Shown: in pieces, positions 17,111 to 26,675 of the stretch
Numbering within the stretch: position 1 is the first letter of the stretch
Layout: each line of letters starts with the position of its first letter
From: Zwartia hollandica
Lineage (GTDB): Bacteria > Pseudomonadota > Gammaproteobacteria > Burkholderiales > Burkholderiaceae_B
DNA: 48,876 nt
Direction: 5' to 3'
Assembly (NCBI RefSeq): GCF_019923725.1
Contig: NZ_JAHXRI010000005.1
Coordinates: forward strand, 1 to 48,876
Notes under the pieces: model-generated
Seen by the model: only the letters and a program-made list of their open reading frames with translations
Databases searched by the model: none
What the model was told of the DNA's origin: nothing
Position numbers and translations under genes: made by a program

Positions 17111-18693
17111 GATTTAGCTGTGTACTCCTCTCGCAACTGTCTCTTTAAGATCTTGCCGATCTCGCTGCGGGGGAGGCGATCAATGCAAATTAAATCAGCT
17201 AGGCGCTGGGTCTTCCCGACCCGAGCATTGAGCCATTGGAGCAAGCTCTCGGCGCTGACGTCCGACTGCGGGCGCAACACCACATAGGCGACTGGCGTTT
17301 CGCCCCATTGACGTGAGGGCACACCGACCACCGCAGACTCACGAACCGCTGGGTGCTGACTCAACTCAGCCTCGAGATCGCTCGGGTAAATATTGAAGCC
17401 GCCCGAGATCACCACATCCTTTTTGCGATCAGACAAGGTCAGAAAACCATCTTCGTCATAACGTCCGATATCGCCGGTGCGAATAAAGCGCTTGCCCTTG
17501 GCGTCAAACCATTCGACCTCTCGCGTTTTTTCTGGCATGCCGAAATAGCCTTCCATCATGGCAGCGGAGCTACCTACGATTTCACCAGTCTCGCCTGGCG
17601 CAACTTCCTGGCCCTGCTCGTTAATGAGCCTAATGTCGTGCCCGCTCGCGGGCTTTCCAATGGTGTGGAGCTTATGGGGGTAGTTGTGCGCTTCAAGTTC
17701 GCAACGTCCGCCGCCTTCGGTCATCCCATAAATTTCAGTTAGGCGGCCCGGCCAGCGACGTAATACGTCGGCCTTGAGCGCAGCACTGAAAGGAGCGCTC
17801 GTTGAAAACTTCGCCTGAAAAGAAGAAAGATCGAAGTCATCAAAATTGGGATCATCCATGAGCCGCTGATATTGCACCGGCACGAGCATCGTGTGCGTGA
17901 CACGATGCTGCTGGGCGAGCTCCAAATAGCGGCGGGTGTCGAACTTCGACATCAAGATTACGGTGCCGCCTAGGGCAAGTGTCGGTAAGAGTGCGACGAG
18001 CGTTGTATTGGAATAAATGGGTGTGGACGCCAGCATGATCGTATCTGGGCCATAGCCGTTGGTCGCTGCGCGTTGCACATGCGCCCACCGCATTGAGCAG
18101 GGTTGCACGATCCCTTTTGGCGTTCCGGTCGTGCCCGAGGAGTAGATTAAATTAAAGGGCCAGTGCGGCTCGGGAAAAATTGGCGTTGGGGTGGCGTGCG
18201 GGGTAAGCCAGCTGGACCAGTCGGATGCGTCGCCCGAGGAGTCGTCGAGCCAGACCCGGTTGAGTCCCGCTGCGGCTTGTTCATCCGTTGACCATTGGCG
18301 CGCGCAAGCTTGATCCATAAACAAGATCTTGGCACCAGAGTTGGCCAGCATGGCGGAAAGGTTTTGTGGGGTCGCGGAGGGGGGCAGAGGGGTCATGAGA
18401 CCGCCTGCCCGAAGAACACCTAAAAAAAGCGCAACGTACTCAATGGAAGTACTCGCGCAGGCTGCAACGGCCTGGCCTTGTTTTAGGCCTTCCCGTTGTA
18501 GGCTGTTAGCCACCCGCCCGATAAGCGCATCCAGTCCAGCGTAGCTGAGGGTATGCCCATCCAGTATTAAGGCTGGTTGAGTTGGGCGCTCTGCGGCCGT
18601 GACATGGACGAGTGCCGGGATAGACCCAAAAGGACGAGCGAGGTGGTCATCGAGATACATGGCGGGACCCAAAGCGTTAAACTCAATCCTCAT
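17107..18693 (-). CDS. AMP-forming acyl-CoA synthetase/ligase
   Basis: ANL-superfamily enzyme that activates a carboxylic acid with ATP to the acyl-AMP and then the CoA thioester. The 528-residue protein shows the P-loop [12 protein letters not shown] (183-194), the adenine-binding IYGMTEGG, the hinge region [23 protein letters not shown], and the C-terminal catalytic lysine in [11 protein letters not shown]. The substrate is not readable; medium/long-chain or aromatic acids are all possible. An in-frame ATG at 18660 ([12 protein letters not shown]) may be the true start, because TATAGAAT, a -10-like box, lies immediately before the first ATG and neither ATG has a good ribosome site. It diverges from ychF and may serve the neighbouring catabolic cluster. 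Confidence 0.85.
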   Translation of the reverse strand: MRIEFNALGPAMYLDDHLARPFGSIPALVHVTAAERPTQPALILDGHTLSYAGLDALIGRVANSLQREGLKQGQAVAACASTSIEYVALFLGVLRAGGLMTPLPPSATPQNLSAMLANSGAKILFMDQACARQWSTDEQAAAGLNRVWLDDSSGDASDWSSWLTPHATPTPIFPEPHWPFNLIYSSGTTGTPKGIVQPCSMRWAHVQRAATNGYGPDTIMLASTPIYSNTTLVALLPTLALGGTVILMSKFDTRRYLELAQQHRVTHTMLVPVQYQRLMDDPNFDDFDLSSFQAKFSTSAPFSAALKADVLRRWPGRLTEIYGMTEGGGRCELEAHNYPHKLHTIGKPASGHDIRLINEQGQEVAPGETGEIVGSSAAMMEGYFGMPEKTREVEWFDAKGKRFIRTGDIGRYDEDGFLTLSDRKKDVVISGGFNIYPSDLEAELSQHPAVRESAVVGVPSRQWGETPVAYVVLRPQSDVSAESLLQWLNARVGKTQRLADLICIDRLPRSEIGKILKRQLREEYTAKS

Positions 18694-18735
18694 ATTCTAT
18701 ACAGCTGTTCCACCCTTCAGAAATTCAGGATTCTC

Positions 18736-19827
18736 ATGGCTCTGCAATGTGGCATCGTGGGTTTGCCCAACGTCGGTAAATCCACCCTTTTTAATGCCCT
18801 CACTAAGGCGGGTATCGCCGCCGAAAACTATCCTTTTTGTACGATCGAGCCAAACGTGGGCGTGGTCGAGGTACCTGACGCCCGCCTAGGCAAGCTCGCC
18901 GAAATCGTCAACCCCGAGCGCATCTTGCATGCCACGGTTGAATTTGTGGATATCGCAGGCTTGGTGGCTGGCGCCAGTCAAGGCGAAGGCCTGGGCAATC
19001 AGTTCTTGTCACACATCCGCGAAACCAACGCCATCATCAACGTGGTGCGCTGCTTTGAGGACGACAACGTCATCCACGTCGCCGGCCGTGTCGATCCGAT
19101 TTCTGACATTCAAGTGATTGAAACTGAGCTTGCCTTGGCCGATATGCAAACCGCTGAAAAAGCCTTGCATCGCTATCAAAAAACTGCACGCTCGGGCGAT
19201 AAAGACGCACAAAAAGTTGTCGCGATTCTTGAAGTGGTCATCAAGCAGTTAAACGATGCACAGCCGATTCGTGCGCTCGGTTTGTCAGACGAAGACATGG
19301 CCTTGATAGCACCGCTATGCTTTATCACTGCCAAACCCGCCATGTACGTAGGCAACGTCAGTGATCACGGCTTTAAAGACAACCCGATGCTTGATCGCCT
19401 GACAGAATACGCCACGGCACGCAAAGCACCCGTCGTGGCGATCTGCGCCGCGATTGAATCTGAAATTGCAGAACTGCCTGACGACGATAAGGCTGTGTTT
19501 CTCGAAGACATGGGCATGCAAGAGCCAGGCTTAAACCGCCTGATTCGTGGCGCCTTCACCTTGTTAGGTTTGCAAACCTATTTCACCGCCGGTGTAAAAG
19601 AAGTACGCGCCTGGACAGTACCGATCGGCGCAACAGGCCCACAAGCTGCCGGCGTGATCCATACCGATTTTGAGCGCGGCTTTATTCGCGCACAAACCAT
19701 CGCCTACGAGGATTTCATTACCTTTAAGGGCGAACAAGGCGCCAAGGAAGCAGGCAAGATGCGCGCCGAGGGCAAGGAATACATCGTGCAGGATGGCGAC
19801 GTCATGAACTTCTTGTTTAACGTATAA
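18736..19827 (+). CDS. ychF: Redox-regulated ATPase/GTPase YchF (OLA1 family)
   Basis: Obg-related, ribosome-associated ATPase. The frame is open from 18577, but the ATG at 18736 gives 363 residues, exactly the E. coli YchF length, starting [19 protein letters not shown]. The P-loop is GLPNVGKST (9-17), the switch-II motif is [10 protein letters not shown], and the TGS domain occupies the C-terminus ([18 protein letters not shown]). The usual G4 motif is replaced, consistent with ATP preference. A short GGA precedes the start. It is followed after 14 bases by an Ldh-family dehydrogenase. That pairing is unusual for a housekeeping gene and suggests the catabolic genes inserted behind it. Confidence 0.96.
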   Translation: MALQCGIVGLPNVGKSTLFNALTKAGIAAENYPFCTIEPNVGVVEVPDARLGKLAEIVNPERILHATVEFVDIAGLVAGASQGEGLGNQFLSHIRETNAIINVVRCFEDDNVIHVAGRVDPISDIQVIETELALADMQTAEKALHRYQKTARSGDKDAQKVVAILEVVIKQLNDAQPIRALGLSDEDMALIAPLCFITAKPAMYVGNVSDHGFKDNPMLDRLTEYATARKAPVVAICAAIESEIAELPDDDKAVFLEDMGMQEPGLNRLIRGAFTLLGLQTYFTAGVKEVRAWTVPIGATGPQAAGVIHTDFERGFIRAQTIAYEDFITFKGEQGAKEAGKMRAEGKEYIVQDGDVMNFLFNV

Positions 19828-19841
19828 AAAGGGCGCTTGTC

Positions 19842-20918
19842 ATGGCTGACATGCACATCATTCCGATTGAGCGATTGCGTTCCGCAGTGCGCTATCTCGT
19901 TTCTGGCTTTGGTAGCGATGCGCGCGAAATCGAACTCGTTACCGAAAATTTAATTCAAGCGAATCTAACCGGACATGACTCGCATGGCGTTGGCATGTTG
20001 CCACGCTATGCCGAAGCCTATCTCGAAGGTAGCCTAAAGCCAAACGCCAAGATTCAAACGCGGATGGATAGCGGCACCATGATCGGTCTGGATGGCGAGT
20101 GTGGTTTTGGCCAGGCGATTGGGCATCAAGCGATGGAGTTGGCGATCGCACGTGCGAAAGAGCATGGCAGCTGCATTATGGCCTTAGGCAACTCTCATCA
20201 CCTCTGCCGTATCGGCGCCTGGGCTGAAATGACTGTCGCTCAAGGGTTGATTTCGATTCATTTCGTCAATGTCATTTCGCGCCCCATCGTTGCACCCTTT
20301 GGCGGTGGCGATGCACGCTTTGGTACGAACCCCTTTACGGTGGGTATCCCCGTGGCGGGTCAAGATCCGATCTTGCTCGATTTTGCGACCAGCATCATTG
20401 CGCAGGGTAAAGCCCGTGTCGCTTTCAACAAAGGCGAGCAATTGCCTGAGGGGTATCTGATCGACAGTGAAGGCAAACCTACAACAGATCCTGTCTACGC
20501 AGTCAAGCCTCCGCTTGGTGCGTTGTGCACCTTTGGTGACCACAAAGGATTCGGCTTGGCGTTGATTTGCGAACTGCTGGGCGGCGCACTGGCAGGTGGC
20601 ATGACAACGCATGCTCCCGCTGACGGCAAGCGTCGTGTCGTCAACGGCATGCTGTCGATCGTCTTTGATCCCGCTAAGCTTGCGGACGGCTCTGTGTTTG
20701 AGCACGAGATGAAGGCGTTTATCGACTGGGTCAAGGCTTCGCCACCGCTCCCAGGAGGCGAGGGCGTACGTGTTGCAGGTGAGCCTGAGCGCGAGTCGCG
20801 TGCAAAGCGCACGAAGTACGGTATACCCGTGGATCACACCACGTGGTCTGACATGTTGGACACGGCAAAGAAGTTAGGGCTTGATCCTGTGCAAATGCAG
20901 CAGCTTGCCGGCCTCTAG
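19842..20918 (+). CDS. Ldh-family malate/L-lactate/2-hydroxyacid dehydrogenase (YbiC-like)
   Basis: NAD(P)-dependent dehydrogenase of the LDH2/MDG family, which has a fold unrelated to classical lactate dehydrogenase. The 358-residue protein has the catalytic histidine in TGHDSHGVGMLPRY (His48), the NSHHLCRIGAW block, the nucleotide region RFGTNPFTVGIPV, and GDHKGFGLALI. The C-terminal segment RVAGEPERESRAKR...GIPVD is characteristic of the YbiC (hydroxycarboxylate dehydrogenase B) branch. AAGGGCG precedes the ATG. It sits 14 bases after ychF and 44 bases before a ThDP-dependent decarboxylase. The pair could oxidise a 2-hydroxy acid to a 2-oxo acid and then decarboxylate it. That order of reactions is an inference from adjacency. 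Confidence 0.88.
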   Translation: MADMHIIPIERLRSAVRYLVSGFGSDAREIELVTENLIQANLTGHDSHGVGMLPRYAEAYLEGSLKPNAKIQTRMDSGTMIGLDGECGFGQAIGHQAMELAIARAKEHGSCIMALGNSHHLCRIGAWAEMTVAQGLISIHFVNVISRPIVAPFGGGDARFGTNPFTVGIPVAGQDPILLDFATSIIAQGKARVAFNKGEQLPEGYLIDSEGKPTTDPVYAVKPPLGALCTFGDHKGFGLALICELLGGALAGGMTTHAPADGKRRVVNGMLSIVFDPAKLADGSVFEHEMKAFIDWVKASPPLPGGEGVRVAGEPERESRAKRTKYGIPVDHTTWSDMLDTAKKLGLDPVQMQQLAGL

Positions 20919-20962
20919 AGCTGGCGGCTATGAATACAGAAAAATGATCTAGGGAGACATAA

Positions 20963-22639
20963 ATGGCTATTCAAAAAATGACAGGTCGTCAGGCTTTCAT
21001 CAAGCTGCTGCTTGACGAGGGCGTGACACACATGTTCGGTAATCCGGGTACGACCGAGCTTGCCATTATGGAAGCGGTGCCTCAGTTCCCTGAGCTGACC
21101 TATGTGTTGGGCTTGCAAGAGTCGATCGTAGTTGGGATGGCCGATGGTTTTGCTCGCGCTACGAACAAATTGGTTGCTTGTAACTTGCACTGTGCGCCGG
21201 GACTTGGCCATGCGATGGGGGCGATCTATAGCGCTAAGTTTTCTGGCTCGCCTTTATTGATTACGGCAGGTCAGTACGAAGTGGGCTATGGTCTGCAAGA
21301 GCCGCTGCTGTATGAGCCCTTAGTGCCGATGGCTGCGCCGTTGGTGAAGTGGGCGTTTGAGGTCACACGGTTAGAAGACCTGCCACGCATTATTCGACGT
21401 GCCGCAAAGATTGCCCGAACTCCACCCATGGGGCCGGTGTTTATTAGTTTGCCAGGCTCGGTACTCGACGAAGAAGCAGAAATCGAATTTGGCTTTCCGA
21501 CGGTCGTGGACGCCGCAGTGCGTCCTAGTGATACTGCACTTAAACAGATCGCGCAAACCTTGCTTGCCGCGAAAAAGCCCGTCATTGTTGCCGGTCGCGA
21601 GATCGCCAACGCGGATATGTTTGCACAAGCGTGCGAGCTTGCCGAGCTGTTAGGTGCCGCGGTCTATCAAGAGTCCGTGCCGTATAACGCGCGCTACCCC
21701 TCGTCACACCCGACTTGTATGGGCGACCTGACACGTAATCAAAAGAAAGTGCGTCAGACGCTTGAACAATACGACCACCTCTTGTGCTTGGGTGCGGATC
21801 TATTACGCATGTCGCCCATGAGCACGGTAGAGCCTCTGCCTCCAGAGCTGCCCGTCACCCACATTACTGAACGAGATTGGGAACTCGGCAAAAATTACTC
21901 GACTGCGACCGCTGTGCGTGCGGATGTGAAAGAGACGCTACTGGCACTGCTGCCGATTTTGCGGGCAGCACGTACGACAGAACAAGCTCAGCAAGCCCAA
22001 GCGCGGGTAAAAGAGCTTGCGACACGCAACTGGTCTGCAGCCCGTGCAAAGACGCGGCAGGATGTCGCGGCGAGTGCGAATGCCAAGCCGATTGATCAGC
22101 GTTATCTGGTCAGCCAGTTGGTAGATGTCTTGCCTAAAGATGTCATCGTTGTAGACGAAACACTCACGGCTGCACCAGCGATTTCTGCGATGCTACCTAT
22201 GGATGATCCACACGCCTACTATGGCTTAGCAAGTGGTGGCTTAGGCTTTGGGATGGCCGGCGCGGTGGGTGTGAGCCTAGCGCATCCGAAGCGGCAAGTG
22301 GTCGCGACCATTGGCGATGGCAGTGCGATGTACAGTATTCAGTCGTTGTGGACCGCTGCACATTTAAAGTTGCCAATCACCTATGTGATCATCAATAACC
22401 GCAGCTACCGCATTATCAAAGAGCGTTTGCTTGCCATGCGCGGCACCGATCAGTTTGTGGCGATGGATATGGATAATCCTGCTATCGATTTTGCGGGTGT
22501 TGCCAAGAGTATGGGCATGCCTTCGCGTTTAGTGACCGATCCAAGCCAAATCGCCACGGTGCTGAAAGAAGCGTTAGCAAGTGGCGGACCGAACTTGGTC
22601 GAGGTCATTGTGGCGCGGGGTTTTGGCGAAGCTACCTAG
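20963..22639 (+). CDS. ThDP-dependent 2-oxoacid decarboxylase, benzoylformate-decarboxylase-like
   Basis: 558-residue thiamine-diphosphate enzyme. It has the catalytic glutamate in LGLQESIVVG (Glu53) and the ThDP/Mg motif GDGSAMYSIQSLW...INN (451-479). Its N-terminal half tracks Pseudomonas benzoylformate decarboxylase closely, including the active-site histidine (NLHCAPGLGHAMG, His76, equivalent to BFD His70). The BFD Ser26 position is Thr30 (FGNPGTTEL), and the region of BFD His281 has no histidine (LLRMSPMS), so activity or specificity may differ. GGGAGA precedes the ATG. An acetolactate-synthase-like role is possible but less likely given the histidine. It is last in the ychF-ldh run and converges with an SDR gene. 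Confidence 0.83.
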   Translation: MAIQKMTGRQAFIKLLLDEGVTHMFGNPGTTELAIMEAVPQFPELTYVLGLQESIVVGMADGFARATNKLVACNLHCAPGLGHAMGAIYSAKFSGSPLLITAGQYEVGYGLQEPLLYEPLVPMAAPLVKWAFEVTRLEDLPRIIRRAAKIARTPPMGPVFISLPGSVLDEEAEIEFGFPTVVDAAVRPSDTALKQIAQTLLAAKKPVIVAGREIANADMFAQACELAELLGAAVYQESVPYNARYPSSHPTCMGDLTRNQKKVRQTLEQYDHLLCLGADLLRMSPMSTVEPLPPELPVTHITERDWELGKNYSTATAVRADVKETLLALLPILRAARTTEQAQQAQARVKELATRNWSAARAKTRQDVAASANAKPIDQRYLVSQLVDVLPKDVIVVDETLTAAPAISAMLPMDDPHAYYGLASGGLGFGMAGAVGVSLAHPKRQVVATIGDGSAMYSIQSLWTAAHLKLPITYVIINNRSYRIIKERLLAMRGTDQFVAMDMDNPAIDFAGVAKSMGMPSRLVTDPSQIATVLKEALASGGPNLVEVIVARGFGEAT

Positions 22640-22672
22640 CGACCCACTGCGCGAGCCCTGCAGTCGCAAGGC

Positions 22673-23428
22673 TCAGCGCATCAAGGTGCCGCCATTGACA
22701 TCCATGATGGCACCTGACACAAAGCTAGCGGCGGGTGAACAGAGATAGGTCAGCATGCCTGCGATCTCTTCGGGCTCGCCAAGACGCTTCATCGGGTAGA
22801 TGTTCGGTTCATAGCCGCCAGTTTCTGTCATGCCCGTCGCAATGGGACCGGGGGCGACGCCGTTGACGTTGACGTGATGCGGGGCCGCGCGCCCGGCAAA
22901 CCACCGCACAAGCGCGTGGACGCTCCCCTTGGAGGCAGAATAGTGCGGACCTGCCCTTAGGCCGCCCGTCCAGCCTGCGATGGAACCACACAAAGCAATA
23001 CGACCATGTTTACGCTCCATCATGCCGGGCAAGATCGCACGGACCAAATTGATCGGGCCAAGTACGTTTACTTTCATCACGCGCATGAACTCGACCTCAT
23101 TCCAGCTGGGATCCATCCAGTCGTCATGAAAGGGGCAAATACCCGCTGTGTCAGCCATTGCAGTCAAGGGGCCGTGGCGGTGGACCATCGCCTCGACCGC
23201 GGCGCGGTCTGTCACATCGCAAGACTCTACCGCTGTCACACCCTTTAGCTGCTGCGCAAGCTCTTCGAGTTTCGCTTGCTGCCCAAAGTCGCTTAACACC
23301 AACGTGGCGCCAAGTTGATTGCACAGGCGAGCGGTGGCTGAACCGATGCCACCTGCTGCGCCGGTAATGAGCATGCGGGTGCCCGACAGGTCAAACGCTT
23401 GCGCAGCGGTGTGATGAGAGATGTGCAT
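22673..23428 (-). CDS. Short-chain dehydrogenase/reductase, distal gene of the liv-type operon
   Basis: 251-residue classical SDR. The cofactor motif is TGAAGGIG (22-29), with catalytic Ser149, Tyr163 and Lys167 (CGSIAG, HYSASKGSV). The usual NNAG motif of strand four reads DTAG (93-96), an atypical variant of a residue that structures the active site. The C-terminus (FVSGAIMDVNGGTLMR) is typical. It follows livF by 19 bases on the same strand, so it is probably the last gene of the transporter operon, acting on the imported compound or a derivative. It converges on the decarboxylase gene with 33 bases between. The substrate is unknown. Confidence 0.85.
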   Translation of the reverse strand: MHISHHTAAQAFDLSGTRMLITGAAGGIGSATARLCNQLGATLVLSDFGQQAKLEELAQQLKGVTAVESCDVTDRAAVEAMVHRHGPLTAMADTAGICPFHDDWMDPSWNEVEFMRVMKVNVLGPINLVRAILPGMMERKHGRIALCGSIAGWTGGLRAGPHYSASKGSVHALVRWFAGRAAPHHVNVNGVAPGPIATGMTETGGYEPNIYPMKRLGEPEEIAGMLTYLCSPAASFVSGAIMDVNGGTLMR

Positions 23429-23447
23429 TGTTGAGTGATAGAAAGAG

Positions 23448-24161
23448 TTAGACGGACAAATAGCGTTGTTTAATTTCAGCGTTGGCGTTCAATTCTGAAA
23501 TCGTGCCACAGAACACATCCTTGCCCTTATCGATGACCACAGCACGATCGGCTAAGCCTAAACAAAAGTGCAAATTCTGTTCCGCTAGCACGATGGTCTT
23601 CCCCATTTTCCGTAGGGATTGAATTAGATCGTCAATCTTTTGAACCATGATTGGGGCGAGACCTTCACTGGGCTCGTCGAGCAACAGAACATCCGGGTTG
23701 CCCATCAGGGAGCGACCGACCGTCAGCATTTGCTGTTCGCCGCCTGAAAGTTGTCCCCCCAAGCGTTCACGTAGAGGCTTAAGCAGCGGCAGCATGTCAT
23801 AGACACGATCAACACTCCAGTCGTCTTCACCGTTGGCGCCTTTTTTGACCGCGATAGTGAGATTGTCCTCAACAGTCAGGTCAGGAAAAATCTGGCGATC
23901 TTCGGGCACATAGCCCACGCCAGCCCGTGCGATTAAATGGGCGGCCTTGCCCGTTACAACTCGGTTGTGCAAAGTAACGGTCCCTTTGCGTGCTGGGATA
24001 ACGCCTGCGACCGATTTCATGGTCGTGCTCTTGCCTGCTCCGTTGCGCCCGAGTAAGGCTAAGGTTTCACCTTGTTGTACATCGAAGGACAAACCGAATA
24101 GCGCTTGGCTCGTCCCGTAAAAAACATCGATGCCGTCGACTTTCAATACTTGCTTGCTCAT
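23448..24161 (-). CDS. livF: Branched-chain-amino-acid-type ABC transporter ATPase LivF
   Basis: 237-residue cytoplasmic ATPase of a HAAT/LIV-type importer. Walker A is GRNGAGKST (38-46), the signature is LSGGEQQML, and Walker B is VLLLDEPSEGL. The short form without a C-terminal extension and the VGYVPEDRQIFPDLTVEDNL stretch are diagnostic of LivF rather than LivG. Its start overlaps the livG stop (ATGA), so the two are coupled. With livG, livM, livH and livK it makes a complete five-part uptake system. LIV-type systems also carry amides, urea and aromatic acids, so amino acids should not be assumed as substrate here. Confidence 0.93.
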   Translation of the reverse strand: MSKQVLKVDGIDVFYGTSQALFGLSFDVQQGETLALLGRNGAGKSTTMKSVAGVIPARKGTVTLHNRVVTGKAAHLIARAGVGYVPEDRQIFPDLTVEDNLTIAVKKGANGEDDWSVDRVYDMLPLLKPLRERLGGQLSGGEQQMLTVGRSLMGNPDVLLLDEPSEGLAPIMVQKIDDLIQSLRKMGKTIVLAEQNLHFCLGLADRAVVIDKGKDVFCGTISELNANAEIKQRYLSV

Positions 24162-24910
24162 GCGTGCACCTCCGCTGGCTTTCCTAGATAGGCTTCGATC
24201 ACCGCTGGATTGTTACGAATTTGCTCGGCATTACCCTCGGCAAGCACCTTTCCGTATGACAGCACATGAATGTGCTGAGAGATACGGAAGACGATCTCCA
24301 TGTCATGTTCGATCAGTACGACGGTGAGCCCACCTTTTTTCCAAAGCGCGTAAACAGTTTGAATCATCTGCTCACGCTCTTCGGGCCCCATGCCCGCAAC
24401 AGGCTCATCGAGCAACAGTACTTTTGGCTTGAGCACAAGTGCTAAAGCCATATCGAGGAGCTTTTGATCCCCATGAGAGAGATTGCCACTAATGACATCT
24501 GCTTTGGTGTGCAAACCAAGTTGTTCCATGACCTCATAAGCGCGGTCGCGCGTTTGCGCTAAGGGAAAGCGACCATGCATTTGCGAGGACTTCCCGAGAG
24601 GCGACATCAGGGCACCCCGTAAGGACTCTTCTACCGTTAAGGTTTTGAAGAGTTTGGCTACCTGAAATGCACGACCAATCCCTTTGTGCACAATTTCGCT
24701 GCTGGGCAGGCCGACGATATCCTCACCATCTAGCAAAATCCTACCTGAGTCAGGTCGTAACGCGCCAGAGATCAAGTTAAAGAAGGTGGTCTTGCCAGCA
24801 CCATTGGGACCAATGACAGCGCTTAGCGATTCTGTTTTGAAATGAATCGAGACATCTGAGGTCGCAACGACACCACCAAAGGACTTATTAAGGTGTTCGA
24901 TCTTGAGCAT
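24158..24910 (-). CDS. livG: Branched-chain-amino-acid-type ABC transporter ATPase LivG
   Basis: 250-residue ATPase partner of LivF. Walker A is GPNGAGKTT (34-42), the signature region is LSHGDQKLLD, and Walker B is VLLLDEPVAGM. The C-terminal extension after IEHDMEIVF (AEGNAEQIRNNPAVIEAYLG) is the LivG-type tail. The ATG shares its first base with the last base of the upstream SDR stop (TAATG), and its end overlaps livF. This places the SDR gene physically inside the transporter operon and ties their translation. Confidence 0.93.
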   Translation of the reverse strand: MLKIEHLNKSFGGVVATSDVSIHFKTESLSAVIGPNGAGKTTFFNLISGALRPDSGRILLDGEDIVGLPSSEIVHKGIGRAFQVAKLFKTLTVEESLRGALMSPLGKSSQMHGRFPLAQTRDRAYEVMEQLGLHTKADVISGNLSHGDQKLLDMALALVLKPKVLLLDEPVAGMGPEEREQMIQTVYALWKKGGLTVVLIEHDMEIVFRISQHIHVLSYGKVLAEGNAEQIRNNPAVIEAYLGKPAEVHA

Positions 24911-25710
24911 TACTTACGACCCTCGCTTTGTACGTTGCGTGCGGGCGGAACACCGCCGTATGTTTGCCAAGTTGATCCAGCCAACCAACCCGCGTCAACA
25001 GGAAGATTGATGCCCGTAATGGCTTTTGCGGCTGGCGATAACAAGAAACCGACTGAGTCTGCGATTTCATCGGGTGTCACGAAACGACCCATTGCTGCTT
25101 GTGAGGTCAGGTCTTCGGGGTTGCGATCCTTGCGATCAATCGCAGCCTGTAGTGCCTCAGTCAGCACATAGCCAGGAGAAATTGCGTTGATCCGCACGCC
25201 CGAGCGGCCCCACTCCGCCGCTAAGCAGGCCGTCATGGAGGCGACCGCAGCTTTTGCAGGGCCATAGGCGTGTAGCGGAGAGGACCGCAGTGAGGTGATC
25301 GACGCAATGTTAACAATCGCGCCTCCGCCGAGCTCCACCATGCGTGAGCCGTAAATGGCACACGCTAGATATGTACCGCGCAGATCGATATCGACGACGC
25401 GATCCCACTCCGTCATGGTGAGGCGATCTGGGGGCAGACGATGCTGAAGAATTCCAGCGCAGTTCACAAGTGCGGTGACGGGACCATGCGTGGCCTCGAT
25501 CATTTCTGCGACTTTACGCATGCCATCGTCATCCGTCACGTTACACGCATAAGCCTGTACGCCCATCGGTTTCATTTTTTCGTCGGACCACGTACCTGGC
25601 AGATCAAGCGAGACAACATGGTCACCGCGCTTGGCGAGATGACGTACACAGGCTGCACCAATTCCGCTTGAGCCACCTGTAACGACAGTAATAGAGGGCT
25701 TCTTGCTCAT
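24910..25710 (-). CDS. Short-chain dehydrogenase/reductase embedded within the liv-type operon
   Basis: 266-residue classical SDR. Cofactor motif TGGSSGIG (11-18), NCAG (83-86), Ser138 in NIASITS, and Tyr149/Lys153 in HAYGPAKAAV are all present. An aspartate after strand two (SLDLPGT) suggests NAD preference. A C-terminal extension of about 20 residues after the usual PVDAGWLAG is present. Both ends overlap transporter genes: ATGA with livM upstream and TAATG with livG downstream. Such tight placement suggests the enzyme acts on the transported molecule. The substrate is unknown. Together with the second SDR and the decarboxylase it points to alcohol or aldehyde chemistry. Confidence 0.86.
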   Translation of the reverse strand: MSKKPSITVVTGGSSGIGAACVRHLAKRGDHVVSLDLPGTWSDEKMKPMGVQAYACNVTDDDGMRKVAEMIEATHGPVTALVNCAGILQHRLPPDRLTMTEWDRVVDIDLRGTYLACAIYGSRMVELGGGAIVNIASITSLRSSPLHAYGPAKAAVASMTACLAAEWGRSGVRINAISPGYVLTEALQAAIDRKDRNPEDLTSQAAMGRFVTPDEIADSVGFLLSPAAKAITGINLPVDAGWLAGSTWQTYGGVPPARNVQSEGRK

Positions 25711-26675
25711 GGACGTGCTCCTTTGCGACTAAGCGACTGATAAATTTGAACAACGAAATCCGTCATGCCTCGTTTGAGACCTAAGGCAAAAAACAGGACG
25801 ATGATACCTAGCGCTAAACCGTGATACTCGGTTGTGCGTGTGATGATGTCGTTGAAGATCATCAACAGCCCTGCGCCCACCACAGGACCAATAAAGGTAT
25901 GTAGACCACCCATCATGATCATGAATACAGCTTCGCCTGACATCGTCCAGTAGCTGAACTCCGGGTAGGCGCCTGAAACGAACAAGGCCATGATGACACC
26001 GCCAACGCTTGCAAAGCAGCTAGCTAAGATAAAGGCATAGAGTCGCACTCTCCAGACGTTAATGCCTAAGAACTGTGCACGATCTGCGTTGTCGCGCACC
26101 ATCCGCAAGGTGTAACCGAAAGGTGACTGGAGGATGTAGCGCATGAGAAAGAGGCAAACTACGCCAAGCACGCAAGAAAACCAATACAGGGTCTGTACAT
26201 CAGCGAGGTTCAAACTGCCCCAGACGCGCGGAATACCGCCCATCAGTCCTTGATCGCCACCCGTCAGTGATGTCCAGGTGATGATGATGCTGTGGATCAA
26301 CATTTGAAATGCGAGGGTAAGGAATGAAAAATAGATTTCCTTTAGCCTCACGCAGATCGAACCGATGACAAAGCCTAAGACGGCACAAAACAGGACGGCA
26401 CCAAGTATTGCTACTGGGATAGAAGCACCGCCTTTCTGCATCAGCAGGCCAAAGGCGTAGGCTCCACCGCCAAAAAACATGGCATGCCCAAACGACACCA
26501 TGCCGCCATAGCCCACCAAAATGTTGAGGGAGGTCGCAAAAAGACCAAAGGCAGCTAAACGGATGACAAAGTCTAACGCCACGCGTCCAGGTGAGAAAAA
26601 TGGAATCGCGACTAAGATCGCGAGTCCGGCCAACGCGACGAGTAGGTCCTTATTGAAGCTTGAATGCGTGGTCAT
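25707..26675 (-). CDS. livM: Branched-chain-amino-acid-type ABC transporter permease LivM
   Basis: 322-residue inner-membrane permease with about nine to ten hydrophobic segments. Family stretches are visible: NILVGYGGMVSFGHAMFFGGG, LAFQMLIHSIIITWTSLTGG, and the cytoplasmic loop RDNADRAQFLGINVWRVRLYAF that docks the ATPase (EAA-like). The TGGDQGLMGGIPR stretch is typical of LivM. Its start overlaps the livH stop by one base and its stop overlaps the SDR start. It forms the translocation pore with LivH. Confidence 0.92.
   Translation of the reverse strand: MTTHSSFNKDLLVALAGLAILVAIPFFSPGRVALDFVIRLAAFGLFATSLNILVGYGGMVSFGHAMFFGGGAYAFGLLMQKGGASIPVAILGAVLFCAVLGFVIGSICVRLKEIYFSFLTLAFQMLIHSIIITWTSLTGGDQGLMGGIPRVWGSLNLADVQTLYWFSCVLGVVCLFLMRYILQSPFGYTLRMVRDNADRAQFLGINVWRVRLYAFILASCFASVGGVIMALFVSGAYPEFSYWTMSGEAVFMIMMGGLHTFIGPVVGAGLLMIFNDIITRTTEYHGLALGIIVLFFALGLKRGMTDFVVQIYQSLSRKGARP

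Noticed and set aside
20750-20820. Repeat-derived insertion in the Ldh gene (PPLPGGEG stretch)
   Set aside because: The surrounding block (RVAGEPER...GIPVD) is normal for YbiC-type members, so this is a native loop, not an inserted repeat.
20184-20837. 217-residue minus-strand ORF opposite the first Ldh-family gene
   Set aside because: Antisense shadow; high Arg/Cys/His content typical of a reverse frame.
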